From Vicinamibacteria bacterium (GTDB lineage: Bacteria > Acidobacteriota > Vicinamibacteria > Vicinamibacterales > UBA2999), in the NCBI GenBank assembly GCA_025938035.1, contig JAICQE010000122.1:1-14355 (forward strand): a stretch of 14,355 bases of DNA, written 5' to 3'. The notes beneath the pieces were generated by a model, which ran no database searches, was not told the origin of the DNA, and saw nothing but the letters and a program-made list of their open reading frames with translations. The stretch's first letter is position 1. Every line of letters starts with the position of its first letter. Both the position numbers and the translations under genes were made by a program. Positions 1 to 6,624 of this stretch are shown here, in pieces.

Positions 1-260
1 AGGTGGAAGGGTACTTTGCGACGAACGAGCGCGTTGCGGTCGGACCATTCGATGAACCACTCCTTCACCGTTCCGTCGCGCTCGGTGACCTGGAGCGTGA
101 TCTGCGAGTGAGGGTTTCGAATGTCCAGCTCAGTAATCCGGCCGGTCAGCGTGAGCGCCTGCGAACTGTCGAAATTCACCGCGACCGAGTGATGAGCAGG
201 CGTGGAGACCCCACCGCACAGCAGTGCAATGAGGCTGGCGGCGCAAAGCGTCTTGGCCAT
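1..260 (-). CDS. DUF6152-type small exported protein, 3' end cut by the window edge
   Basis: Reading leftwards from ATG at 260, 86 codons stay open to the window edge. The product starts with MAKTLCAASLIALLCGG, a short basic end followed by a hydrophobic core, as in a Sec signal peptide. The likely cleavage site follows the TPA at residues 20-22. The mature part would begin HHSVAVNFD and continue with TLTGRITELDIRNPHSQITL and WFIEWSD. This layout (His-His-Ser, then Phe-Asp, then a TG-x-x-x-x-D/E-x-R/T-NPH block) is what I know from the DUF6152 family of small periplasmic proteins of unknown function. A GGAGGAA ribosome site lies four bases before the ATG, which supports the start. It is transcribed away from the amidohydrolase at 386. 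The C-terminal part, probably some 30-50 residues, lies outside the window. Exported location is inferred; no function can be assigned. Confidence 0.85.
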   Translation of the reverse strand, partial: MAKTLCAASLIALLCGGVSTPAHHSVAVNFDSSQALTLTGRITELDIRNPHSQITLQVTERDGTVKEWFIEWSDRNALVRRKVPFH

Positions 261-264
261 GCAC

Positions 265-271
265 TTCCTCC
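265..271 (-). promoter_or_regulatory. Ribosome binding site of the DUF6152-type gene
   Basis: On the minus strand this reads GGAGGAA, four bases before the ATG at 260. It is a strong Shine-Dalgarno match and supports the leftward start over any reading of the opposite strand here. Confidence 0.7.
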
Positions 272-323
272 GCGGCGAATTGTATCCGTTTCCGTTCCCG
301 CGCAGCGCTGATCGACTGTTTGT

Positions 324-351
324 TTGTCTTGCTCTCCCGATTCGTTAAGAT
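324..351 (+). promoter_or_regulatory. Possible sigma-70-type promoter for the amidohydrolase operon
   Basis: TTGTCT (324-329) and TAAGAT (346-351) are separated by 16 bases. Each matches four of six positions of the classical -35 and -10 consensus. Transcription would start near 358, about 28 bases before the ATG at 386. The position suits the operon, but the match is weak and the consensus may differ in this organism. Confidence 0.3.
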
Positions 352-376
352 CAGCGCCCAGTTCGACTTCTAATCC

Positions 377-381
377 GGAGG
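377..381 (+). promoter_or_regulatory. Ribosome binding site of the amidohydrolase
   Basis: GGAGG lies four bases before the ATG at 386 and fixes that start as the likely one. Confidence 0.65.
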
Positions 382-385
382 CGAG

Positions 386-2014
386 ATGCGCAGACAGGCT
401 GCCTCGTTGCTGATTGTTGCCGTTGCATTGCTGGCGTTGACGGCCGCGCCCGCCACACAGAGCGCACCACCTGTCGCGCCGGCTGCCGCCGCGTCAATGC
501 CGCCGAAGCTTGCCGCGTACAAGCAGGAAGTCGTGACGAGCGTCGACGGACTGTACGACCTCGCGCAGCAGATGGTCGATTCGGTCTTCAGCTTCGGCGA
601 GATCGGTTTCCAGGAGTTCGAGACTCAGCGTTACCTCACGGGCATTCTGGAGCGTGAGGGATTCACCGTGCAGCGCGGCGTCGCCGGTATTCCGACGGCG
701 TGGACGGCTCGCTTCGGCTCCGGGAAGCCGGTGATCGCACTGGGGTCCGATATCGACGGCATCCCGCAGGCATCGCAGAAACCCGGCGTGGCCTACCGCG
801 ATCCAATCGTCGACGGCGCTCCAGGTCACGGCGAAGGCCACAATTCCGGCGTGCCCGTCAACATCGTTGCCGCCATTGCGGTCAAGCGCATCATGCAGCG
901 CGACACGCTCCCCGGGACGCTTGTGCTGTGGCCCGGTGTCGCCGAGGAACTCCTTGCCACCAAGGCCTATTACGTACGCGCCGGTGTGTTCAAAGACGTT
1001 GACGTCGTCCTTTACAACCATGTGGGCACCAATCTGACAACGAACTGGGGGGACAGCGGCGGGAACGGCCTCGTCTCCGTCGAGTACACGTTCCAGGGGG
1101 AATCGGCCCATAGTGGTCAGGCGCCATGGCGCGGGCGGAGCGCCATGGACGCCGTGGAACTGATGAACGTCGGCTGGAATTTCCGCCGCGAGCACCTGCG
1201 CATCCAGCAGCGCTCACACTACGTCGTGACCAACGGTGGCGATCAGCCGAACGTTGTCCCGCGCAACGCGTCGGTCTGGTACTACCTGCGGGAAACCTCG
1301 TATCCCGATATCAAACGCATGTGGGAAACGGCCGACAAGATCGCTCAGGGCGCGGCCCTGATGACCGACACGAGCGTCTCGTCGCGGATGCTCGGCTCAG
1401 CATGGCCGATTCACACGAACAAGGTCCTTGCGGAAACGGTGTACGCGAACATCAAAACCGTCGGACTCCCCAAGTGGACCGATGCTGATATCGCCTTGGC
1501 GAAAGGCGTCCAGCGTGAGCTGAACGTGCCGGAGATCGGACTGTCGACCGAGATTCCCCAGCTTCGGGGCCGCGAGGCGATACCCGACGATGAGAAGCGC
1601 GGCGGAGGATCGGACGACATCGGCGACATCTCGTGGAACGTGCCGACGGTGAGCCTGAACTTCCCTGCGAACTTCCAGGCCGGTCCGGGGCACAACTGGG
1701 CCAACGCGATCGCCATGGCCACCCCCATCGCGCACAAGGGCGTTGTGGCCGGTGCGAAAGTCCAGGCGATGACCATGCTCGATGTGCTGACCCGGCCGGA
1801 AATCGTGTCGCAGGCGTGGGACTACTTCCGCAACGTGCAGACGAAGGATGCCAAGTACACGCCGTTGATTCGTCCGCAGGACACGCCCGCGATCTGGCTG
1901 AACGAAGAGACGATGGCGAAGTATCGCCCGGAGCTGAGGAAGTACTATTACGACCCGACGAAGTACAAGACTTACTTGGACCAACTTGGCATTAAGTACC
2001 CGACGCTGCGCTGA
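386..2014 (+). CDS. Exported M20D-type metal-dependent amidohydrolase (AbgB-like)
   Basis: This 542-residue protein begins with a Sec signal (RRQAASLLIVAVALLALTAA, cleavage probably near residues 20-27). It then shows the M20D peptidase/amidohydrolase plan: a catalytic domain split by a lid domain. Visible blocks are GSDIDGIP (120-127), GHGEGHNSG (147-155), AEELLATK (186-193) and YNHVGTN (210-216). The lid has SAHSGQAPW (240-248), and SDDIGDISWNVPT (409-421) is followed by GPGHNW (433-438). Expected metal ligands are His152, Glu187/188, His212 and His436. The Cys that usually precedes the His by two residues in this family is Glu150 here. The closest familiar relatives are p-aminobenzoyl-glutamate hydrolase subunit B and amino-acid-conjugate hydrolases, so the reaction is probably hydrolysis of an N-acyl or amide bond outside the cytoplasm. 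The substrate is not readable. It is the first gene of a rightward operon and overlaps the next gene by 29 bases. Confidence 0.92.
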   Translation: MRRQAASLLIVAVALLALTAAPATQSAPPVAPAAAASMPPKLAAYKQEVVTSVDGLYDLAQQMVDSVFSFGEIGFQEFETQRYLTGILEREGFTVQRGVAGIPTAWTARFGSGKPVIALGSDIDGIPQASQKPGVAYRDPIVDGAPGHGEGHNSGVPVNIVAAIAVKRIMQRDTLPGTLVLWPGVAEELLATKAYYVRAGVFKDVDVVLYNHVGTNLTTNWGDSGGNGLVSVEYTFQGESAHSGQAPWRGRSAMDAVELMNVGWNFRREHLRIQQRSHYVVTNGGDQPNVVPRNASVWYYLRETSYPDIKRMWETADKIAQGAALMTDTSVSSRMLGSAWPIHTNKVLAETVYANIKTVGLPKWTDADIALAKGVQRELNVPEIGLSTEIPQLRGREAIPDDEKRGGGSDDIGDISWNVPTVSLNFPANFQAGPGHNWANAIAMATPIAHKGVVAGAKVQAMTMLDVLTRPEIVSQAWDYFRNVQTKDAKYTPLIRPQDTPAIWLNEETMAKYRPELRKYYYDPTKYKTYLDQLGIKYPTLR

Positions 2015-3776
2015 ATACGCCATTCGTCCGCCGATCGTTCAGGTCGTCGTCATGAGCGCGGTGATGCTGGCCGCGACTGTTCACGATCCGGCGGCCCAGC
2101 GGCGGATCTCGCCGGTCACCGACGCGATGCTTGAGGCACCTCCGCCCGAGGATTGGTTGATGTGGCGGCGGACCCTGGACTCGCGGGGATACAGCCCTCT
2201 CGATCAGATCAACCGATCGAACGTGCGGAACCTCGCGCTGGTCTGGTCCCGCGGACTCACCGCCGGGATCCAGGAAGGCACCCCGCTCGTGCACGACGGC
2301 GTGATGTTCATGCCCAATCCACTGGACATCGTCCACGCGATCGATGCCGCCACGGGCGACCTGCTGTGGGAGTATCGCCGGCAGCTGCCAGCCGACATCG
2401 GCAAGGCCGTGCCGTTTCCGGCGATCAATCGAAACCTCGCTATCTACGGTTCGACAATCATCGACACCAGCGCCGACGATTTCGTCTACGCGCTCGACGC
2501 GGCGACGGGGAAGCTCGTCTGGGAGACTCGAATCCTCGATTACCAGAAGAATGCGGCGCAGCAGACGTCGGGTCCGATCGTCGCGCGGGGCCGGGTGGTG
2601 TCTGGCCGCGGCTGCGAGCCCAAGGGTGGGCCGGAGGCGTGTGTTGTCACCGCGCACGACGCGCGAACGGGAAGGGAGCTGTGGCGCACACGCACCATTC
2701 CGATGCCGGGCGAGCCGGGCGATGACACGTGGGGCGGCGTGCCGTTCGACAACCGCTGGCACGTCGGGACATGGATGGTTCCGAGCTACGACCCCGAGCT
2801 CGATCTGATCTACGTCGGCACGTCGGTCACGTCGCCGGCGCCGAAGTTCGCCCTCGGCGGCAACGGACAGAAGCACCTCTATCACAACTCCACGCTCGCG
2901 CTGCGTGCCGACACTGGCCGAATCGCCTGGTACTACCAGCATGCGATCGATCACTGGGACCTGGATCACCCGTTCGAGCGCCTGCTCGTCGATACCGCCG
3001 TGGCGCCGAATGGTGACGTCCCGTGGATCAATCCACGGCTACGCCACGGCGAGCGGCGGCGCGTGATGACGGGGATTCCAGGGAAGACCGGGATTGTCTA
3101 CACCCTCGATCGGCAGACGGGGGAGTTTCTCTGGGCGAAGCCGACGATCGAGCAGAACGTGATCGCCGATATCGACGGCGGGACGGGGGCCGTGACGGTC
3201 AACCCCGAGATGATCTTCACCGCGGTCGGTCAGTCGCGGGTGGTGTGCCCTGGTCTGAATGGCGGGAAGAACTGGCCGGCGGGTGCCTATAGCCCGCTGA
3301 CCAACACGATGTACTTCCCGTTGCAGAACACCTGCATGGCGATGACGTCGCAAATCGACCGCCCGACGCTCACGTCACTCTACGGGTTCAGCAGCCGCAA
3401 TCAGATCGCGGCAGGCAGCGGCGACCGGGTAGGGGCGGTACACGCGATCTCGGTCGAGACCGGCAAGACGATGTGGAAGTACGAGCAGCGAGCCGCGACG
3501 ACATCGCTCGTCGCCACCGGCGGCAGGCTGCTGTTCGGCGGCGACGCCAACGGCCGGTTTCGCGCCTTCGACCAGGAGACGGGCAAGGTGTTGTGGGAGG
3601 TCAACCTCGGCTCGGCGGTGACTGGATATCCCATTGCCTACGCGTCCGGCGGCCGCCAGTACATCGCCGTCAGCACGGGTGGTTCATTGGCGACCGGCGG
3701 ATTGAACGGTCTGACGCCGGAGCTGCGCCCCGGAGCGAGCAACACACTGTTCGTCTTCGCGTTGCCCGCGAATTAA
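1986..3776 (+). CDS. Exported PQQ-dependent quinoprotein dehydrogenase without a heme domain
   Basis: The 596-residue product has the repeated beta-propeller W-motifs of quinoprotein alcohol and sugar dehydrogenases: GDLLWEYRR (124-132), GKLVWETR (175-182), GRELWRTR (229-236), GRIAWYYQ (311-318), GEFLWAKP (379-386), GKTMWKYE (493-500) and GKVLWEVN (533-540). HWDLDHPFE (323-331) holds the acidic residues usually placed at the catalytic centre, and NWPAGAYSP (429-437) is also typical. Cys210 and Cys219 could form a disulfide. No CxxCH motif is present, so electrons must pass to a separate cytochrome or to quinone. The start is uncertain. TTG at 1986 gives a basic region plus hydrophobic stretch (IVQVVVMSAVMLAATV) that ends before DPAAQ, a good signal peptide. 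ATG at 2052 would leave a signal that is too short. Neither has a clear ribosome site, so coupling to the upstream gene, which it overlaps, is likely. The substrate is not readable, and no PQQ synthesis gene is in the window. Confidence 0.92.
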   Translation: MALSTRRCAEYAIRPPIVQVVVMSAVMLAATVHDPAAQRRISPVTDAMLEAPPPEDWLMWRRTLDSRGYSPLDQINRSNVRNLALVWSRGLTAGIQEGTPLVHDGVMFMPNPLDIVHAIDAATGDLLWEYRRQLPADIGKAVPFPAINRNLAIYGSTIIDTSADDFVYALDAATGKLVWETRILDYQKNAAQQTSGPIVARGRVVSGRGCEPKGGPEACVVTAHDARTGRELWRTRTIPMPGEPGDDTWGGVPFDNRWHVGTWMVPSYDPELDLIYVGTSVTSPAPKFALGGNGQKHLYHNSTLALRADTGRIAWYYQHAIDHWDLDHPFERLLVDTAVAPNGDVPWINPRLRHGERRRVMTGIPGKTGIVYTLDRQTGEFLWAKPTIEQNVIADIDGGTGAVTVNPEMIFTAVGQSRVVCPGLNGGKNWPAGAYSPLTNTMYFPLQNTCMAMTSQIDRPTLTSLYGFSSRNQIAAGSGDRVGAVHAISVETGKTMWKYEQRAATTSLVATGGRLLFGGDANGRFRAFDQETGKVLWEVNLGSAVTGYPIAYASGGRQYIAVSTGGSLATGGLNGLTPELRPGASNTLFVFALPAN

Positions 3777-3790
3777 AACTGCCCGGATAC

Positions 3791-3800
3791 GAGGAAGGAA
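3791..3800 (+). promoter_or_regulatory. Ribosome binding site that decides the TTG start of the amidase
   Basis: GAGGAAGGAA lies six bases before TTG at 3807. No ATG or GTG in the amidase frame lies close downstream of it, and the TTG start keeps a complete twin-arginine signal, so this site supports TTG. Confidence 0.6.
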
Positions 3801-3806
3801 CCGGCA

Positions 3807-4567
3807 TTGTACGAGCCGACACGCCGTGAATTCCTGCTGACCGGTCTCGCTGTCGCGGCTTCTCCATCATTCGCAGGTAGCCAGGCCGGAGACCTCGCGA
3901 CGCTGACGGTGAAGCAGGCGTCCGACCTGATTCGCCGGCGCGATGTGTCAGCGCTGGCATTGACAGAGGCCTGCCTGCGGCGCATCGATCTCCACAATCC
4001 ATCGCTGAACGCGTTCGTCACGATGACGGAGTTCAATTACCCGCGTCCCCCGGACTCGGCGCGGTATCCAACGCCGAGATTTATGCGTACCATGCGCCGT
4101 GGGTGACGAAGACGCCGGAGCTGTACCAGGAGGCGACGCGCCGTATCGTCCTCGGCGGCGCCAAGAGTACCGCCGATGCATACGTTCACGGTCTCCGTCG
4201 AGTCGAGCTCGCGAGGCGAGACATCGCGAAGGCATTCACCGCCATTGACGTAGTCGTGATGCCCACGACCAACAGCGTCACGTCGTTGATTCCGCGACCG
4301 GGCCTGACGTCGCCACCTGCTGGGCGCACCGATCCGGCGGGCGCCCCGGTTGCCGCCGGAGGCGGTGCCCCCGGATTCCGCAACACGTCGTACTTCAGTT
4401 ACTTCGGCCTGCCGGCGATTTCTGTGCCGTGCGGGTTCACGGCAGCGGGTCTCCCGGTCGGACTTCAGATCGCCGGCCCGCGGGTCGCGGAGGCAGCAGT
4501 TCTCGCGCTCGCCCACGCCTATGAGCAGGCGACCGAGTGGCACAAGCGGCGTCCAGTTCTGACATGA
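3807..4567 (+). pseudogene. Tat-exported amidase (amidase signature family), catalytic core deleted out of frame
   Basis: Two pieces of one amidase-signature protein lie in different frames. The first, from TTG 3807 to about 4030, gives a twin-arginine signal (TRREFLLTGLAVAA) and the usual N-terminal helices up to NPSLNAFVTMTE (residues 64-75). That frame then runs through 24 unrelated codons to a stop at 4104. The second piece lies one frame over from about 4031: VQLPASPGLGAVSNAEIYAY, WVTKTPELYQ, VVVMPTT, FGLPAISVPCG, GLPVGLQIAGPR and AHAYEQATEWHKRRP, ending at 4567. These are the normal C-terminal blocks of the family. Everything between is absent: the catalytic Lys, the Ser-Ser-Gly-Gly region and the serine nucleophile. 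Compared with the usual length of about 500 residues, roughly 250-290 residues are missing. The product cannot be active. It follows the quinoprotein by 30 bases in the same operon. Real decay and an assembly deletion are both possible. Confidence 0.9.
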
Positions 4568-4662
4568 GACCTTCGACCAGAGTGGAGGACTCGGTGGACT
4601 CTGCGTCCTTCCGCCAGACCGTGGCGCAGTTCGCCACCGGAGTGACCGTGTTACGAGGTTGA
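4564..4662 (+). pseudogene. Truncated 5' remnant of a flavin-reductase-like gene
   Basis: ATG at 4564 overlaps the amidase stop as ATGA, a usual coupling arrangement. The 32-codon frame reads MRPSTRVEDSVDSASFRQTV then AQFATGVTVLRG and a stop at 4660. FRQxxxxFATGVTV is the first conserved block of the flavin reductase (FMN-binding split-barrel) family, whose members have about 150-200 residues. Here the homology ends directly after that block. The simplest reading is that the rest of the gene was lost when the region beyond about 4650 was replaced. Support is only about 15 characteristic residues, so an unrelated small peptide is not excluded. GTG at 4582 is an alternative start. Confidence 0.5.
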
Positions 4663-4698
4663 CTGCACGTCAGTTCAGTTGGAATCGCTTCGATCGCG
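4663..4698. other. Junction between the convergent operons
   Basis: Only 36 bases separate the broken rightward operon from the stop codon (TAG, 4699-4701) of the leftward giant-protein operon. The stretch contains CAGTTCAGTT (4671-4680), a five-base tandem duplication. An ATCG-CTT-CGAT mini-hairpin at 4684-4694 is too short to be a good terminator. No terminator with a T-run is visible for either direction. Confidence 0.5.
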
Positions 4699-6609
4699 CT
4701 ACTTGTTGACGATCTGATCGAACTGCAGTCCGCTGCCGCCCTCGCCTTTCCCGGTCTGTTTACGCCGACCGAGCCATGTGAACACGCGCCCATCGAACCA
4801 GCGCGCGCGCTGGAAGGAACTGGTGATCATTGCGCCGGCGCGCGGCACTTCTTCTTCATGAACGAAATACGGCTGCTTGTCGACGTGGTCGAGGCCCGGA
4901 CGCAGGATCCGCCCCCGCGGCTCGATGCGTGTACCGATAACCTGGTCCGTCAGCCGCGGCATCGACGCGCGTTGCAGACGGATCTCGCGATTGGACCCAG
5001 GCTTGTGCCGAGCGATGAACGGAATCCAGTTTTCCGGAACGCTGGTGCCGAGTCGATACTGGATGCGGTGCTCCTCCGTTGGCGCCACCGCAGTCTCAGG
5101 ATTCTGCTGCCGGAAGTAGTTCGAAAGCGCCAAGGCAGTTTCGAAGCCGTCGACGCCAGACCCGAGCACGCCTGGAATGGTTTGCTCGACGCCCCAGACC
5201 ATGTTCGCCATCTCGTCTCGTGCCAGCAACACCTTCTCGACGGGCCGGCTTTCCTCAACCTTCGCGAGCACCGGCGGCAGGAACAGGCGGTGGTCGATCT
5301 CGCCGGCTTTCCCAGCCACGGCCAGTCGGTACAGGCTCCACGCCTGGCGCGGTTCGCCTTCATCGAGCGCCGGTCGAACGAACGTCCGCACGCCGAACAC
5401 GTCGGTGACGACGATTCCTTTGACGGCGCAGAGTGAGCCAACCTCGATGTTGTACGGCAGCACCATCCAGTCGGTGCCGTAGACGAGCCCGAACTCCGCG
5501 AGGATCAGCTGCGCGAGGTCGGTCGTACCGGCGCGCAGACGACCGAAATCGGTGCGCTGATCCTCGAACGCCCACCACCGGACGTTGGGCATGCCGTTGA
5601 ACTCGATCTGCGTCGGGATGAACCCGATCGGCGGCGCCGCCCTGAAGCAGCCAGCCTCAAAAACCGCACCGCTCACGTCGGTCAGTTGTTGCTCCGGCGC
5701 CGCGTCGAATGAGTACCAGTCGAGATGACCATGATGGTAGCCCTCGGCCTGCAGCACGCCCTGCGTGGTGTTGCTGGCTTCGGTGGGCGCCGAGACTGCG
5801 AATTGATATTCGAGGTACGAGGGCGCCCACGCGTCTTCGACACCCGCGTCCGGTTGGCTGTAGACGCGGAAGAACCAGGCGCGATACACGGCACCGAGCT
5901 GCCGGATGCGGTTCTTCACGCCGGCGTCGGGAAGCGCCGCTTCGTCATCAACCCACGCATCGAACTTGCCGCGCAGGACGAGTTCGAGGATCTGCACGCC
6001 GTCGGGCAACCGGCCGCGGAGCGCTTGCAGCATCTGCCACGCCGCAGCTTCGCTCTGAATGTGCGCTTTTTCCAGTGCCTCGCCGGGATCGTTCTCGTCG
6101 AGCGCGGCGGGATCGGCAAACGGAAACCGCTGAACGAAGAGCGGCTTCAACCCCTCGAGGTTGTCCTGGCGCAACAGCCGCACCCAGTGCCGCCCGCTCT
6201 GGATGCGCAGTTCGAGGTGCCCGGCCAGGCGGTCCTGACCGGCGCTGAGAACGGGCTCGCGTTCCACCTTGGTTTCGAGCGGCAACGCATCGGTATAGGC
6301 CGTCGCCGGCAACCAGGTTTCGCCGCCGTCAGCCGTCGGATCTTCGGTCTTGACCGCGAATCGATTGAGGCACGTGGTGTCGAGTTGAACCTTTGCCTGG
6401 ATCGCGGAACCACCGTCTTCACCTTTGAACTCGCCGAATTGCCACTGCCGGCACAGCATCCACAGCGGGTCGCGGACCTCCGCACGCAAGCTGCGATCGA
6501 ACTCCTCACGGCGGGCGCGCACGTCGAGGCGGTTGTAGGTCGTGATGGCGGGCTGAAAGAGCCCGGTAAGGAGTTCCGCTTTGAGCGCGGGATCGATGGC
6601 CTGCGGCAT
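4699..6609 (-). CDS. Uncharacterised 636-residue protein, last gene of the giant-protein operon (protein C)
   Basis: I cannot name a function. The product is soluble by eye, with no signal peptide and no membrane stretch. Conserved-looking blocks are EVRDPLWMLCRQWQFGEFKG (44-63) followed by EDGGS, a RWWAFED motif (344-350), DLAQLILAEFGLVYGTDW (364-381), GIVVTDVFGVRTF (398-410), LARDEMANMVWGVE (462-475) and a C-terminal block ending RWFDGRVFTWLGRRKQTGKG then EGGSGLQFD just before the stop. From memory, unchecked, I know the same blocks from unannotated proteins of similar length in other bacteria, so this looks like a real family. The ATG at 6609 has AGAAGGA just upstream on its strand and lies 15 bases after the preceding gene's stop. 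Co-expression with proteins A and B is therefore very likely. A structural or assembly role is conceivable from the size and lack of catalytic motifs, but that is speculation. Confidence 0.9.
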   Translation of the reverse strand: MPQAIDPALKAELLTGLFQPAITTYNRLDVRARREEFDRSLRAEVRDPLWMLCRQWQFGEFKGEDGGSAIQAKVQLDTTCLNRFAVKTEDPTADGGETWLPATAYTDALPLETKVEREPVLSAGQDRLAGHLELRIQSGRHWVRLLRQDNLEGLKPLFVQRFPFADPAALDENDPGEALEKAHIQSEAAAWQMLQALRGRLPDGVQILELVLRGKFDAWVDDEAALPDAGVKNRIRQLGAVYRAWFFRVYSQPDAGVEDAWAPSYLEYQFAVSAPTEASNTTQGVLQAEGYHHGHLDWYSFDAAPEQQLTDVSGAVFEAGCFRAAPPIGFIPTQIEFNGMPNVRWWAFEDQRTDFGRLRAGTTDLAQLILAEFGLVYGTDWMVLPYNIEVGSLCAVKGIVVTDVFGVRTFVRPALDEGEPRQAWSLYRLAVAGKAGEIDHRLFLPPVLAKVEESRPVEKVLLARDEMANMVWGVEQTIPGVLGSGVDGFETALALSNYFRQQNPETAVAPTEEHRIQYRLGTSVPENWIPFIARHKPGSNREIRLQRASMPRLTDQVIGTRIEPRGRILRPGLDHVDKQPYFVHEEEVPRAGAMITSSFQRARWFDGRVFTWLGRRKQTGKGEGGSGLQFDQIVNK

Positions 6610-6624
6610 AGTCCTTCTGAGTGG

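Larger units (their letters stand above)
261..385. other. Divergent intergenic region with two start regions
   Basis: This 125-base gap separates the leftward DUF6152-type gene from the rightward amidohydrolase operon, so promoters for both directions should lie here. It is less GC-rich than its surroundings around 315-350. I see a possible rightward promoter (listed separately) and ribosome sites at both ends, but no clear operator palindrome and no convincing leftward -35/-10 pair. Confidence 0.6.

Noticed and set aside
3..311. Rightward 102-residue open frame at the left edge
   Set aside because: It lies over the leftward DUF6152-type gene, which has a signal peptide, a ribosome site and a recognisable family pattern; the rightward frame has none.
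1992..2969. Leftward 325-residue open frame opposite the quinoprotein
   Set aside because: The quinoprotein frame has many family motifs; the opposite frame is Arg-rich with no recognisable domain.
4029..4106. Amidase disruption as programmed frameshifting
   Set aside because: A frameshift alone cannot restore the protein because the catalytic core is absent, and no slippery heptamer is visible at the join.
4681..4698. Intrinsic terminator between the convergent operons
   Set aside because: The only hairpin (ATCG-CTT-CGAT) has a four-base stem and no T-run on either strand.
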